Source: Lysinibacillus sp. SGAir0095
GTDB taxonomy: Bacteria > Bacillota > Bacilli > Bacillales_A > Planococcaceae
Direction: 5' to 3'
Assembly (NCBI RefSeq): GCF_005491425.1
Contig: NZ_CP028083.1
Location: 1,450,001-1,514,000, forward strand
Length of the DNA: 64,000 nt
Of this stretch, positions 43,439 to 52,837 are shown in pieces. The notes beneath the pieces are model-generated. The model did no database searches and was not told where the DNA came from. It worked only from the letters and a program-made list of their open reading frames with translations. The translations under genes and the position numbers were made by a program. The first letter of the stretch is position 1; every line of letters starts with the position of its first letter.

Positions 43439-44704
43439 ATGAATAAGCTCTCTATAAATACTTCTATAAACATTAACAGAGAACGGTTGCAATTTAATAT
43501 TGAAGAACTAGGGAACATCGGTTTAAACGAGTCGCATGGACTGGATCGCATTACTTTCTCAGTCGATGATTTACAAGCAAGACAGTGGTTTATTAACAAA
43601 ATTAAAGAGTTAAAACTAGATTACCAAATTGATGCAGCAGCAAATATTTGGACTAGTTTACCTAATACCAATGAGAAAGCACCAATCATAATAGGTTCCC
43701 ATCTTGATACCGTTCCTAATGGCGGGAGATATGATGGTGCACTGGGCGTTTTAATTGGTTTAGAAATTTTAACGACATTGCTTGAAAATGGGATTACAAC
43801 CGAACATCCAATTGGCTTAGTTTCCTTTACAGCAGAAGAGCCTAATCCATATAATCTTTCAACTTTTGGTAGTAGAGTTGTGACTGGAAAACTTAAAAAG
43901 TCGGATATTGAGCATGTGCAAACGAAAGAGGGGATTTCCCTTAAAACGGCACTTGCTTCTGCGGGGGGCTCTGTGGATGCGATTGAAACTGCACAAAAGA
44001 AGCCCGATGAATTAGCGGCATTCTTAGAAGTGCATATTGAGCAAGGGAAAAGGCTGCTCAATCAATCGATTTCTACTGGAATTGTCACAGCCATTACGGG
44101 AATCTACAGAGAAGAAATTACATTTAAAGGCGAAGCAAATCATGCTGGCACTACATTAATGAAGGAAAGAAACGACGCACTTGTGGCAGCATCAAAATTT
44201 GTGGTAGCTTTTGAAGAAATTGTTCGTAATCATCCATCTGATGAGGTAGTTGGAACAATAGGGCAGTTCTCTATTAAACCTGGGGCACCTAATATCATTC
44301 CAAACGAAGTGAATTTACTTATGGAAATTCGTGGCGATAAGGCTGAAAAAATAAAAGAGACGTTACAACAAGTAGAGAATGTATTTGCAGAACTTGCAAA
44401 TCACCAACCAATTAAAGTTAACAGAACCAATATTTTAGATCAAGCTCCAACAGAAATGGATAAACGAATTATCGAAACATTTAAAGACGCTGTTCCACCA
44501 GAGGACAAGTATCTCCTATTGGGAAGTATGGCGGGTCATGATGCAACACATCTTGCCTCCATTACAAAAGCCGGCATGTTATTTGTCCCAAGTATAGATG
44601 GAAAAAGCCATTGTCCAGAAGAATACAGCCGAATTGAAGATATTGAAAAGGTTGCCAATGTGTTACTACAATCTATTTTTAAATTAGACAATCTGTTAAA
44701 TTAG
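43439..44704 (+). CDS. M20-family amidohydrolase (N-carbamoyl-L-amino acid hydrolase/allantoate amidohydrolase type)
   Basis: The 421-residue enzyme has the two-metal signature of the HyuC/AllC group: GSHLDTVPNGGRYDGALGVL (His and Asp ligands), TAEEPN (acidic pair), EVHIEQGKRLLNQ, and late SMAGHDATHLASI and KSHCPEEYS. It hydrolyses N-carbamoyl or ureido groups from amino-acid-like substrates. ATG 43439 is preferred over the adjacent TTG given AAGGTG upstream. It is followed 11 bp later by the FAD oxidase. Confidence 0.88.
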   Translation: MNKLSINTSININRERLQFNIEELGNIGLNESHGLDRITFSVDDLQARQWFINKIKELKLDYQIDAAANIWTSLPNTNEKAPIIIGSHLDTVPNGGRYDGALGVLIGLEILTTLLENGITTEHPIGLVSFTAEEPNPYNLSTFGSRVVTGKLKKSDIEHVQTKEGISLKTALASAGGSVDAIETAQKKPDELAAFLEVHIEQGKRLLNQSISTGIVTAITGIYREEITFKGEANHAGTTLMKERNDALVAASKFVVAFEEIVRNHPSDEVVGTIGQFSIKPGAPNIIPNEVNLLMEIRGDKAEKIKETLQQVENVFAELANHQPIKVNRTNILDQAPTEMDKRIIETFKDAVPPEDKYLLLGSMAGHDATHLASITKAGMLFVPSIDGKSHCPEEYSRIEDIEKVANVLLQSIFKLDNLLN

Positions 44705-44715
44705 GAGGAAATCTT

Positions 44716-45873
44716 ATGAATGAGCATGCATATGATGTTGCCATAATTGGTGGAGGAACCATGGGGATCGCAACAGCTTATTACTTAGCAAAGAGAAATC
44801 AAAAAGTCTTAGTGATCGACCAATATTCTATTCCCAATCTATTTGGAAGTCATCACGGAGAAACGCGCATTTTGCGTTTGGGTTACGGAAATGGAGGTAC
44901 ATATGTTCCGTTAGTAAAAGAATCTTTAGATCTATGGAAAGAACTCGAAAATGAAACAGGTAAAACATTATTTAATCAAACAGGTGCAATTTCCGTCGGA
45001 TATCCTGACTCTGATTTTGTAAAAGAAACAATTGATAGTTCCATTAAATACAATCTTGCGTATGAAGAACTCGATGCAAAAGGTTTGATGGAAAGATGGC
45101 CGGGTATTACTGTCCCTGAAGATTATGTAGCTTGTTATGATCCACATTCAGGTTTTCTTTATAGTGAGGAATGTGTTTTAACATATAAAGAGGAATGTGA
45201 GAAATTAGGTGTCACAATCCTTGAGAATCAACGAGTGGAAGATATCCAAGTATCTGATGTGGAAGTGAAAGTTATAACAGCAGCCAATGATACTTTAATA
45301 GCCCGAAAAGCTGTTGTTACTGCAGGTGCGTGGATACCCAAATTATTACCTGAGCTTCAATTGGAAATTAAACCGCTTCGCAAAACATTTGGATGGTTTG
45401 AAACATCGGAAGAGGATTTATACGGAAGCCAATTCCCGTGTTTTGTTTTTGATACGCATAACGTTGGACATTATTACGGTTTTCCAGACTATAACGGACA
45501 AGGATTAAAAGTAGGACGGATGGATTTGGGCGAAGAAGTAGATCCGGATGAATTGAATCGTGACTTTTTCAGTACTCCGAAAGAAGAAGAAGACTTACGT
45601 TCTTTCTTAAGTCGTTTTTTACCTCAAGCAAATGGTCGTTTAAATGATGGAAAGGTTTGTCTATTCTCTATGACGCCCGATGAGGATTTTATTATTGATT
45701 TTCATCCGGAACATAGCAATCTAATTTTTGCAGGTGGATTTTCGGGCCACGGATTTAAATTTGCAAGTGCTATTGGAAAAACATTGTCAGAATTAGCGAT
45801 TGAAGGGAAATCAGAACAAGACATTTCATTTTTAAGACTTAATCGATTCTATAATGTTAGTGAATCGATATAA
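44716..45873 (+). CDS. solA: Monomeric sarcosine oxidase/N-methyltryptophan oxidase family
   Basis: The 385-residue flavoprotein has the FAD motif VAIIGGGTMGIATAYYLAKR, the family block SHHGETRILRLGYGNGGTYV, and the C-terminal FAGGFSGHGFKFASAIGKTL. A Cys in the PCFVF segment or near VCLFSMTPDEDFIID may carry covalent FAD as in the family. It oxidatively demethylates N-methyl amino acids, giving formaldehyde and peroxide. Shared operon with an amidohydrolase suggests degradation of an N-methylated or N-carbamoylated amino acid, for example from creatinine or hydantoin breakdown; this is inference. Confidence 0.85.
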   Translation: MNEHAYDVAIIGGGTMGIATAYYLAKRNQKVLVIDQYSIPNLFGSHHGETRILRLGYGNGGTYVPLVKESLDLWKELENETGKTLFNQTGAISVGYPDSDFVKETIDSSIKYNLAYEELDAKGLMERWPGITVPEDYVACYDPHSGFLYSEECVLTYKEECEKLGVTILENQRVEDIQVSDVEVKVITAANDTLIARKAVVTAGAWIPKLLPELQLEIKPLRKTFGWFETSEEDLYGSQFPCFVFDTHNVGHYYGFPDYNGQGLKVGRMDLGEEVDPDELNRDFFSTPKEEEDLRSFLSRFLPQANGRLNDGKVCLFSMTPDEDFIIDFHPEHSNLIFAGGFSGHGFKFASAIGKTLSELAIEGKSEQDISFLRLNRFYNVSESI

Positions 45874-45908
45874 GAGCATTTAATAAGAAGATTAATATAG
45901 AAGTATTA

Positions 45909-45939
45909 AAATGATCATGGATTTCATGGTCATTTTTTT
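45909..45939 (+). terminator. Terminator after the oxidase gene
   Basis: ATGATCATG-gattt-CATGGTCAT (one mismatch) is followed by TTTTTTT. Confidence 0.75.
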
Positions 45940-46002
45940 CCTCTAAATCAAGTTGGTCATTTAGTGAAAATTAAGTTTTAACTTAAAACGGGGGATTGGA
46001 AT

Positions 46003-46605
46003 TTGAAATTAATTAAAAAAGATGAATTACATACGGCCAAATGGAGCGGTGGAAGCACAACAGAAATCATGATCTACCCACCAGAAGCTTCATACGTTGG
46101 GAGACAATTTGAATGGAGAGTTAGCATAGCGACGATCGAGGAAGAACAGACTATTTTTACAAAATTAAAAGGGTTTAATAGACAAACAATGGTGCTTGAG
46201 GGAACTCTAAAACTTAACTACCTAGAACAGAGCAGCGTGAATTTAACCCCATACGAACAGACTATTTATCAAGGAGATTGGAAGACAACCAGTGAAGGGG
46301 TGGCAACTAATCTGAATCTCATAACAGGACCTGCCATATCTTCTATGATGAAAGCTGAGTTCTTCCAAACCGATTATATGAATTATCCATTATCCTGCAT
46401 CAAGGATCAAAATAAAGAAGTGCATCATTTATTTATAGCACTGGAACCATTTGAGGTTGGAGGGAGTTTGAACAGTTTTCTTGATAAAGGAGATAGCCTT
46501 TATTTGAATGAAAACGATATTTTAATAGATAATGATGAGATTAAGTTATATTCACAAACGGATAGCATTCAATTTATTTATATAAGATTTGTTAATGCTC
46601 TATAA
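46003..46605 (+). CDS. HutD/Ves family protein
   Basis: The 200-residue cupin-like protein starts at TTG behind GGGGG. The HutD block WSGGSTTEIMIYPPEASY and the FEWRVSIATIEEEQTIFTK stretch are typical. Family members accompany histidine-utilisation genes, where a regulatory role through formylglutamate binding has been proposed. No hut gene is present here, so its role with the neighbouring catabolic genes is open. Confidence 0.82.
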   Translation: MKLIKKDELHTAKWSGGSTTEIMIYPPEASYVGRQFEWRVSIATIEEEQTIFTKLKGFNRQTMVLEGTLKLNYLEQSSVNLTPYEQTIYQGDWKTTSEGVATNLNLITGPAISSMMKAEFFQTDYMNYPLSCIKDQNKEVHHLFIALEPFEVGGSLNSFLDKGDSLYLNENDILIDNDEIKLYSQTDSIQFIYIRFVNAL

Positions 46606-46745
46606 CTATTAATACCCTCTTCCCCAACTTGAATAATAGATTGTAAATGATATCTTCATTTGATGTTCAATGATGATAGAATTAATATAAATACGTAAGG
46701 AAAGAAATAGCGAAATCTCCATCAGATTAAAGGGGGAAGTTATGA

Positions 46746-47435
46746 TTGGCAGAATTACGGGATTGGAAAACTAGTGCTCACGGGCATAAATTTATAGCTT
46801 CTTTTAGCGGGGGAAAGGATAGTACGTTAGCTCTATATAAAGCAATGAAGGTAGGCGAAGCGGCTGGCCTGATCGTCATGATGGAGGAACAAGGGAAACG
46901 TTCCAGATCCCATGGTATGCCTCCGGATCTCATACGTGCCCAAGCTAGTTCTATAGGTTTGCCTATTTATTCTGCAGCAGCAAGTTGGGCAGATTATGAA
47001 AAAGTTTTTATAAGTCTTTTGGAAAAAGCAAAAAATCATGGAGCAGAAGTGTTAGTCACAGGAGATTTAGATATGCCTGCACATGGTTGTTGGCATGAAA
47101 AGGTAGCTGACTATGCAGGATTAAAGCTTGGTATGCCCTTATGGGAATTGGACCATCGTGAAGTCGTGGAAGAGTTCATCGATCTAGGATTTGTAACAAT
47201 GATTGTAACTGTCAATCTAACTCTTGGAATGCGAGAGGACGATTTAGGACGCACCTTGACTCATGAATACGTGAAGGAACTTGTGGCTCGTGGGATTGAC
47301 CCTTGTGGAGAAGGTGGAGAGTTCCATACCACAGTAATAGATGGGCCAATCTTTAAACAGCCCATTCCAGTCCGTAAATGTAAGGTTGTCAAGGACGGAG
47401 ATTATGCATTTTTACCTTTGGAGCTAGATCGGTAG
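46746..47435 (+). CDS. Dph6-related ATP pyrophosphatase (PP-loop amidotransferase-like)
   Basis: The 229-residue protein has the PP-loop SGGKDSTLALYKAM and the family blocks HGMPPDLIRAQASSIGLP, VTGDLDMPAHGCWHEKV and DPCGEGGEFHTTVIDGP. This group adenylates a carboxylate for amidation; archaeal and eukaryotic relatives make diphthamide, which bacteria lack, so the bacterial substrate is unknown. TTG at 46746 is the start, because the ATG four bases earlier opens a frame that stops after ten codons. It may belong functionally with the HutD-like gene 140 bp upstream. Confidence 0.85.
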   Translation: MAELRDWKTSAHGHKFIASFSGGKDSTLALYKAMKVGEAAGLIVMMEEQGKRSRSHGMPPDLIRAQASSIGLPIYSAAASWADYEKVFISLLEKAKNHGAEVLVTGDLDMPAHGCWHEKVADYAGLKLGMPLWELDHREVVEEFIDLGFVTMIVTVNLTLGMREDDLGRTLTHEYVKELVARGIDPCGEGGEFHTTVIDGPIFKQPIPVRKCKVVKDGDYAFLPLELDR

Positions 47436-47455
47436 CCTATAAAAATAAGAAATAC

Positions 47456-47492
47456 ATAAGCGTGTCTAGAAAAATGATTAAAACACGCTTAT
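47456..47492. terminator. Hairpin between convergent genes
   Basis: A perfect 10-bp stem (ATAAGCGTGT / ACACGCTTAT) with a 17-base loop. The T-run is poor, so it is called mainly on position. Confidence 0.5.
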
Positions 47493-47532
47493 TACCTAAT
47501 AGGATCCTTTTAGACCTAGTAAAAGTCAATGA

Positions 47533-47847
47533 TCAAGAATGATCGACAGATATAAATATTTTTAACGCGCCAAATACCAAAATGAAAATAAAGATCAGTG
47601 GTATAAAGCTAAGTATGTTATTGCTGGTTAGAAATCCTAATAGAACAAAAGGGATTGCAATCATGGTAGTCATCGAAGTAAATTTTGTATAGCGAATAGC
47701 TTTTTTGGATGGTTCTGGTTCTTCTGTATACTTCCATCTTTTCCCTAATAGTATACTTTGCTCTGGCTCCAGATACGACCAGATTAATACAAGATATAAA
47801 GGAATTAACAATATTGATACAAATACAATTTCAGCAAACGATGTCAT
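47533..47847 (-). CDS. Small membrane protein, unknown
   Basis: The 104-residue protein has three probable membrane helices (about 5-24, 57-72 and 78-97) with a charged loop KRWKYTEEPEPSKKAIRYTK between the first two. The family was not recognised. An AGGTG ribosome site precedes the ATG. Confidence 0.6.
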   Translation of the reverse strand: MTSFAEIVFVSILLIPLYLVLIWSYLEPEQSILLGKRWKYTEEPEPSKKAIRYTKFTSMTTMIAIPFVLLGFLTSNNILSFIPLIFIFILVFGALKIFISVDHS

Positions 47848-47951
47848 TGGTTTATCACCTCATATAGAAGGATTAGGAATTTACATAATTTACGAATTAT
47901 ACCGTAAGAAGTTTCACTAGTTAACTTCTTATTCAACTAAACTGATGCTAC

Positions 47952-48518
47952 CTAAAAATCATAGTTGAAATAATCGTTCACAAACTCTGGCATCGGGTTG
48001 CTATTATCTTCTTCCCCGATAGAATCTAAATCAAAATCATAAAAATAGAGATAGGCAATACTTTGTTCTTTATCCGATGTTCCAATCATCCCAAATGATT
48101 TAGGAAATTCATTTTCATCAACTATTTTAAAAGTATAACTATTGATGACGAATTGATAATCAGGGGTACTCGCTTCATCGGTAGTAGCAGAAGTCATAGT
48201 TGAAAATGTAAAGTTTTCTGCTAATTTTTCATTTTCATTTTCAAATGTTTGCTCATCATAATTAACAATCAGTGCAACTGAGTGAGATTGAAAGAATAAC
48301 ATTGTTTTTTTCGTATACCTATATTCAATTTTCTCATATACGGGTAATTGATCAAGAGTAGGCATCATTTGTTTAGCAGGTGCATCAATACCACTACCAG
48401 TGTTAAGATATTTTTCTATATCCTTACTAGTCTTGCTGCAGCCTGTCACAACAAATAAAAATGTAATCATTAGTAGAATTGTCACAGTTAAAAGCTTTTT
48501 CTTTTTTAGTATTCCCAC
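47952..48518 (-). CDS. Lipoprotein of unknown function
   Basis: The 188-residue protein has a lipoprotein signal peptide with lipobox VTGC (Cys 27), a basic N-terminus (MGILKKKKLL) and a beta-rich mature part (VALIVNYDEQTFENENEKLA) ending in acidic aromatic residues (PEFVNDYFNYDF). The family was not recognised. Confidence 0.75.
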   Translation of the reverse strand: MGILKKKKLLTVTILLMITFLFVVTGCSKTSKDIEKYLNTGSGIDAPAKQMMPTLDQLPVYEKIEYRYTKKTMLFFQSHSVALIVNYDEQTFENENEKLAENFTFSTMTSATTDEASTPDYQFVINSYTFKIVDENEFPKSFGMIGTSDKEQSIAYLYFYDFDLDSIGEEDNSNPMPEFVNDYFNYDF

Positions 48519-48558
48519 AATGTTCCCATCCTTTATATTCGAACGTTAACCGATATTA

Positions 48559-48861
48559 ATGCCTCGAATAAGCATATGGAGCGAGCAATTACAACAAACT
48601 AAAAAGGTGAAAAGGGTAATCAATTCATCCAAATGGAAATTAATTATTTCCGCTTTAACAGTCATCCTTTTAATTGTTCCAACTTGCTATATGTTGACCT
48701 TCGGGTATTATGCTTTTGGTACAAAATCAACCACTTTAATGGACGTATCAAGTAAGACGCTTTATATTACCGAGCAACAATTGTACCTTTTCCTTAAATG
48801 TTCGTCTTATTTCTGGTGGCAAGCTGTTTCAACTGATCGGAAATTATTATCCAAAAGCTAA
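48559..48861 (+). CDS. Small membrane protein, possibly frameshifted
   Basis: The 100-residue product has one clear membrane helix (about 29-50). Around 48781-48800 the reading may slip: the +1 frame continues as LNVRLISGGKLFQLIGNYYP and then KAKKILLAFLLFLDIYIL, to a stop at 48926-48928. That reads more like real protein than the in-frame ending (KCSSYFWWQAVSTDRK). Against this, a terminator hairpin sits exactly on the in-frame stop. No strong ribosome site is present. It is either a short gene or a broken longer one. Confidence 0.4.
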   Translation: MPRISIWSEQLQQTKKVKRVINSSKWKLIISALTVILLIVPTCYMLTFGYYAFGTKSTTLMDVSSKTLYITEQQLYLFLKCSSYFWWQAVSTDRKLLSKS

Positions 48862-48882
48862 GAAAATTCTCTTAGCTTTTTT
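48853..48882 (+). terminator. Intrinsic terminator overlapping the stop of the small membrane gene
   Basis: AAAAGCTAAG pairs with CTTAGCTTTT, followed by TT. The stop codon of the upstream frame is inside the stem. Confidence 0.75.
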
Positions 48883-49090
48883 GCTGTTCCTGGACATATA
48901 CATATTACAAAAGATTCATTGGGGATAAGTTAATTGAAGAGTCTAGATAAGATATACTTCTCAATCCATGCTTTATAGTCGATTTATGCTAATATCGCTA
49001 TTCAATTTACAATAATTTAACAAATTCCTCATAAATACTTTATAGTACTAAACTATGCTAAAAGTATTACGTATAGGGGAGTGCTTTAGG

Positions 49091-50641
49091 TTGCGGTTAA
49101 AACGCTATATTCAGGTTAAAGATCGATTGATGGTTTTAATGATTGTTTGTATTATCTCCAATTGTATCTTTGCGATATTTAGTATGGATTATTTGCGAAA
49201 AATGGAAAATAACACGGAAAAAATGTTCAAGGAAAAGCTGCTGGCAGTGAATGCAATTGCTGATATGGAGGCTTTTATACATACGGGAGATTTGGATCAG
49301 GCGAATGAGAAACTAGCCACATTTAAGGAGTATCAGTTTGATTCAAAAATGGAATTTTACATATCTGAGTTAAGTAAGACATTAGAAAACGGAAATGATA
49401 GCGAAATTTTAACTGTCTCTCAGGAAATGAAGGAATATGTTACTTCTCGAGCTGAGAGCCAATTAATTTCCCATCAACAAGACATTTCATTCGGCTATAA
49501 GCTGTTAACTGGCGTTTCGGTTGTAATGATTTTCATCATAATAATTTTGAGCATCGGGGCAACTCGTTCAGTGAATTTGCCAACTCGACAATTGAAAAAG
49601 TTACTTAAGCAGGCTCAGCAGGGGGATTTTACGCAAATTGCCAAGTATGACTCAAAGGATGAACTAGGCGAAGTGATGTTAAGCTACAACCAGATGGCTT
49701 CGGAAGTAAAAGAATTGTTAAAAACAGTTCAACGTAGTGCTGCATCCGTACATAAAGCGAATGATCAATTGCAGTCTGCCTCCGTAAAAACAACAAAAGC
49801 ATCCATTCATATCTCACATGATGCGTCCGATTTAACAACGGCCACAATTAAGTCAACAGAACAATTGAATCTTAACACTACTGCGCTGCAAGAAATTGCA
49901 AATGGCGTTGTCGTTATAGCGGAGCGAATTGAGTTTATAGAACAAAACATTACCCAAACGGTCAAGGAAGCAAACGCCGGCGTTGAGTTTGTGGTATTTA
50001 ACAATGAACAAATGCACGAAATTGAACAGACTGTGAAGAAGTCCTATGACATGATGCAAATTCTGGTGAGGCATTCGAAAGAAATTGAGCAAGTGATTCA
50101 AATAATAAATTCGATTGCCGAGCAAACCAATTTATTGGCCTTGAATGCAGCCATAGAAGCAGCTCGAGCTGGGGAATATGGTAAGGGGTTCAGTGTAGTG
50201 GCAGGAGAAGTTCGCAAGCTTTCCGAACAATCCGTGAGTTCAACCAAAGTCATCGAAGAAATCATCAAAAAGATTCAAGGTGATTCACAACAATCCGTTC
50301 ATTTCATGAGCAGTGCCCTCCAGTCTGTTCAAACTGGGATTGATACAACGAACCAAACAGCATCTAAATTTCAGCAAATTGTATCAGCTGTCAATGAAAT
50401 CGGACCTCACATTGGCGAGGTAGCCTCAACTATTAACGTCATTACGGAAAATACGAAAGAGGTTGCGGGCAATTCCTTGCAATTGAGCGAAGTTTCAAAA
50501 GAGAATGCGAAAATGATTGAACAAGTGTCCGCATCAACAACCGATCAACTCGAAGCAAACAAAGAAATTCACGATGAGATTCAAAAAATCTCAAGAAATA
50601 TTCAAACTCTAACGACCGCGATAAAGAGGTTTACGATATAG
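49091..50641 (+). CDS. Methyl-accepting chemotaxis protein
   Basis: TTG at 49091 is chosen with GGGGAG upstream; an ATG 36 bases earlier lies in promoter-like sequence without a ribosome site. The 516-residue receptor has two membrane helices (about 14-34 and 140-160) with a short helical sensor between, then HAMP ([20 protein letters not shown]) and the signalling domain with tip [17 protein letters not shown]. The sensor of about 105 residues is smaller than that of the receptor at 31959. Ligand unknown. Confidence 0.9.
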   Translation: MRLKRYIQVKDRLMVLMIVCIISNCIFAIFSMDYLRKMENNTEKMFKEKLLAVNAIADMEAFIHTGDLDQANEKLATFKEYQFDSKMEFYISELSKTLENGNDSEILTVSQEMKEYVTSRAESQLISHQQDISFGYKLLTGVSVVMIFIIIILSIGATRSVNLPTRQLKKLLKQAQQGDFTQIAKYDSKDELGEVMLSYNQMASEVKELLKTVQRSAASVHKANDQLQSASVKTTKASIHISHDASDLTTATIKSTEQLNLNTTALQEIANGVVVIAERIEFIEQNITQTVKEANAGVEFVVFNNEQMHEIEQTVKKSYDMMQILVRHSKEIEQVIQIINSIAEQTNLLALNAAIEAARAGEYGKGFSVVAGEVRKLSEQSVSSTKVIEEIIKKIQGDSQQSVHFMSSALQSVQTGIDTTNQTASKFQQIVSAVNEIGPHIGEVASTINVITENTKEVAGNSLQLSEVSKENAKMIEQVSASTTDQLEANKEIHDEIQKISRNIQTLTTAIKRFTI

Positions 50642-50668
50642 ATCTTATAAAGCTTAGTTAAATGTTTT

Positions 50669-50714
50669 AAAACTATTAATTTTCAGAAAACTGTTGAAGT
50701 TAATAGTTTTTTTT
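50669..50714 (+). terminator. Intrinsic terminator of the second chemoreceptor
   Basis: A perfect 11-bp A/T-rich stem (AAAACTATTAA / TTAATAGTTTT) is followed by TTTT. Confidence 0.75.
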
Positions 50715-50753
50715 GTTAATTTTTAGTGAAACATTAAAAGTTGAGGCGAAGTT

Positions 50754-51368
50754 ATGAAAAAAATTTTACTAACGGGGTTTGAACCCTTCTTAAATTTTAA
50801 AATGAACCCGACGATGGAAGTTGTAGAAGCACTGAATGAAAAAGTGATGGAAGATTACAAGATTTTCGGTCGAATAATGAAAGTGGATTTTAATGAATCC
50901 TCAAGCCAGCTGAAATCATATATCGAAGAGGTACAACCTGACATTATTATCTCTTTGGGGCTAGCAGGTGGACGATACAAAATCACGCCAGAACGAATCG
51001 CCATCAATATGAAAGACGGTGAGCCAGACAATAATGGATTCGCGCCGGTTGACGCAAAAATACATGAAGACGGTGTCGATGCATATCTAACCAATTTACC
51101 AATTCGACAAATAGTTGAAAGATTGAACAAGGAAGGGTTTCCAGCAGAAATCTCGAATACAGCTGGAACGTATTTATGTAACAACATTATGTACGAAGGC
51201 CTGGCCTACGCAAAGCAAAACAGTGACGTGTTAGCAGGATTTATCCATATTCCCGCTTCGTTTGAATTAGCTATTCAGCATGGAAAAATCCCTGGATGGC
51301 ATATACGAGATTTAATAAACGGAGTAGAGCTATGTATCAAGGAAACTGTAAGCTTTGTTAGAGCGTAA
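50754..51368 (+). CDS. pcp: Pyrrolidone-carboxylate peptidase
   Basis: The 204-residue cysteine peptidase has the family signatures LTGFEPFLNFKMNPTMEVV, GGRYKITPERIAINM (catalytic Glu), NTAGTYLCNNIMYEGL (catalytic Cys) and AGFIHIP (catalytic His). It removes N-terminal pyroglutamate from peptides in the cytosol. It is monocistronic, with GAGGCG before the ATG. Confidence 0.95.
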   Translation: MKKILLTGFEPFLNFKMNPTMEVVEALNEKVMEDYKIFGRIMKVDFNESSSQLKSYIEEVQPDIIISLGLAGGRYKITPERIAINMKDGEPDNNGFAPVDAKIHEDGVDAYLTNLPIRQIVERLNKEGFPAEISNTAGTYLCNNIMYEGLAYAKQNSDVLAGFIHIPASFELAIQHGKIPGWHIRDLINGVELCIKETVSFVRA

Positions 51369-51388
51369 TATTGAGGATTCGTCCACAT

Positions 51389-51422
51389 TACATCCCTCCT
51401 AATAAAATAGGAGGGATGTAAA
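51389..51422 (+). terminator. Hairpin after pcp
   Basis: A perfect 14-bp stem (TTACATCCCTCCTA / TAGGAGGGATGTAA) with a 6-base loop. The following AATGGGC is not a T-run, so termination may be partial. Confidence 0.6.
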
Positions 51423-51440
51423 ATGGGCAAGTTTTAATAA

Positions 51441-51515
51441 ATCCGCCAACTTGGAGCATAAATCCGCCAGTTTCTACGTTATATCCGCCAACTTTTGTCG
51501 AAAATCCGCCCCAGC
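51441..51515 (-). repeat. 21-bp phased intergenic repeat, tract C (four units, reversed)
   Basis: ATCCGCC cores start at 51441, 51462, 51483 and 51504, exactly 21 bp apart; read on the minus strand they are GGCGGAT units. The tract lies between the pcp hairpin and the NERD gene. Confidence 0.85.
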
Positions 51516-51690
51516 TATATTTTTCTGTAGTGAGGTATACAAAAAACAAGTTATTATTGTATTAATATAGTCTCTCAACATATTTTCTCGTTGAAATTTC
51601 CCCTCTTAAAATAACTCCACAACCCATTTGAAAGCAAACAGCTATCAAAGCTTCCTAATATTATTAACATTGCAGAAAAGGAGAATGTTT

Positions 51691-52647
51691 TTGTTAATTA
51701 TAGACCGAAATTTATCCTCAAAAATTATTGTATTGGATGCATTGAAACGGCGGATTGATGTGAATCACCCGAGGTATGAGTATGTTACTTCATTATTGCG
51801 ACGGGCAGAAATTGGCTACCGGGGGGAGTTGAAGGTGGATCGATTGTGGAAGGAACTCACCGTGCCGACCAACTCTCTACTTATACATAGCTATGAAATC
51901 AGAAATGATTTTGGCAATTTGCATCAAATCGACACCTTATTCCTATGTCCCCACTTTATGTTTATCCTCGAAATTAAGAATGTTTCCGGTAAGATTTGGT
52001 ATGAAAAAGACAAGCATCAGTTCTTGCGAATGAACCGAATTGGGGAGATTGAAAGCTTTCAAAGCCCCTTCGATCAGGTTCAGCGTCATGCAGATATGAT
52101 TGAAAGAATCGTTGAACGGTTAGGATTAACGCTGCCGATTCATAAAGCAGTTGTGATTGCTGAATCCTCCACAATTATTGGCGATGTGCCCAAGGAATTT
52201 CCCATTTTCCATGCGATTGGTTTGCCTATAGAGTTAAAAAAGTTATTATTAAAGTACAGCCTCTCTGAGCTCTCACCTGTACATTATGAGATGCTAATCA
52301 ACAACTTGAGGACCCTGCATAAACCCAGTATCTATGTGCCTCGATTCGAGATTCCGCCACTGCATAAGGGGGCGATTTGTAGGTGTGGGAGAAGGATGGC
52401 ATATAACTTTGGAAAGTTTGTTTGTACTTGTGGAATGACTTCTAAAGAACCTCTTTATCAAGGCTTGCATGATTATCGAGTTTTGTCTAGTGAGTGGATT
52501 ACAAATCGAGCGTTTAGAGATTTCTTTTTTATTGAAAGTGAACATTCTGTTAGTAAATTGCTTAAAAGAATGAATTTTGACTCTAAAGGGTCTACTAGGA
52601 ACAGAAATTACTTGATTCCAGAGGATATTTGGAGAAAAAGATTGTAG
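51691..52647 (+). CDS. NERD (nuclease-related) domain protein
   Basis: TTG at 51691 has AAGGAG 7 bases upstream; the in-frame ATG at 51685 is only two bases from that site. The 318-residue protein has the NERD core: AEIGYRGELKVDRLWKEL, HQIDTLFLCPHFMFILEIKN (an E-x-K-like nuclease strand) and SPFDQVQRHADMIERIV. A C-terminal cysteine cluster (ICRCGRRM, FVCTCG) looks like a zinc ribbon. A DNA-related nuclease role is proposed for the domain, but the function is unknown. Confidence 0.85.
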   Translation: MLIIDRNLSSKIIVLDALKRRIDVNHPRYEYVTSLLRRAEIGYRGELKVDRLWKELTVPTNSLLIHSYEIRNDFGNLHQIDTLFLCPHFMFILEIKNVSGKIWYEKDKHQFLRMNRIGEIESFQSPFDQVQRHADMIERIVERLGLTLPIHKAVVIAESSTIIGDVPKEFPIFHAIGLPIELKKLLLKYSLSELSPVHYEMLINNLRTLHKPSIYVPRFEIPPLHKGAICRCGRRMAYNFGKFVCTCGMTSKEPLYQGLHDYRVLSSEWITNRAFRDFFFIESEHSVSKLLKRMNFDSKGSTRNRNYLIPEDIWRKRL

Positions 52648-52699
52648 AAAAATAGTATAATTGACTGAAATTTAATAGATATATTTTGTGTATTTTCGA

Positions 52700-52797
52700 A
52701 GTGGCGGGATTATTGAAGAAAGTGGCTGAATTTTGACAAAAAGTGGCTAGATTATTTCAAAAAGTGGCGGGATTTTCAGCTAAAGTGGCTAGATTCC
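52700..52797 (+). repeat. 21-bp phased intergenic repeat, tract D (five units)
   Basis: AGTGGC starts at 52700, 52721, 52742, 52763 and 52784: five units with four identical 21-bp steps. Each continues GGATT, TGAATT or TAGATT. This is the cleanest tract of the family in the window. One frame reads as a heptapeptide repeat of the type KVAGLFQ but is broken by TGA. Confidence 0.92.
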
Positions 52798-52837
52798 ACA
52801 TCACCCCCCAATCCCCAAAAGAAAAGAGGTAATCAAC

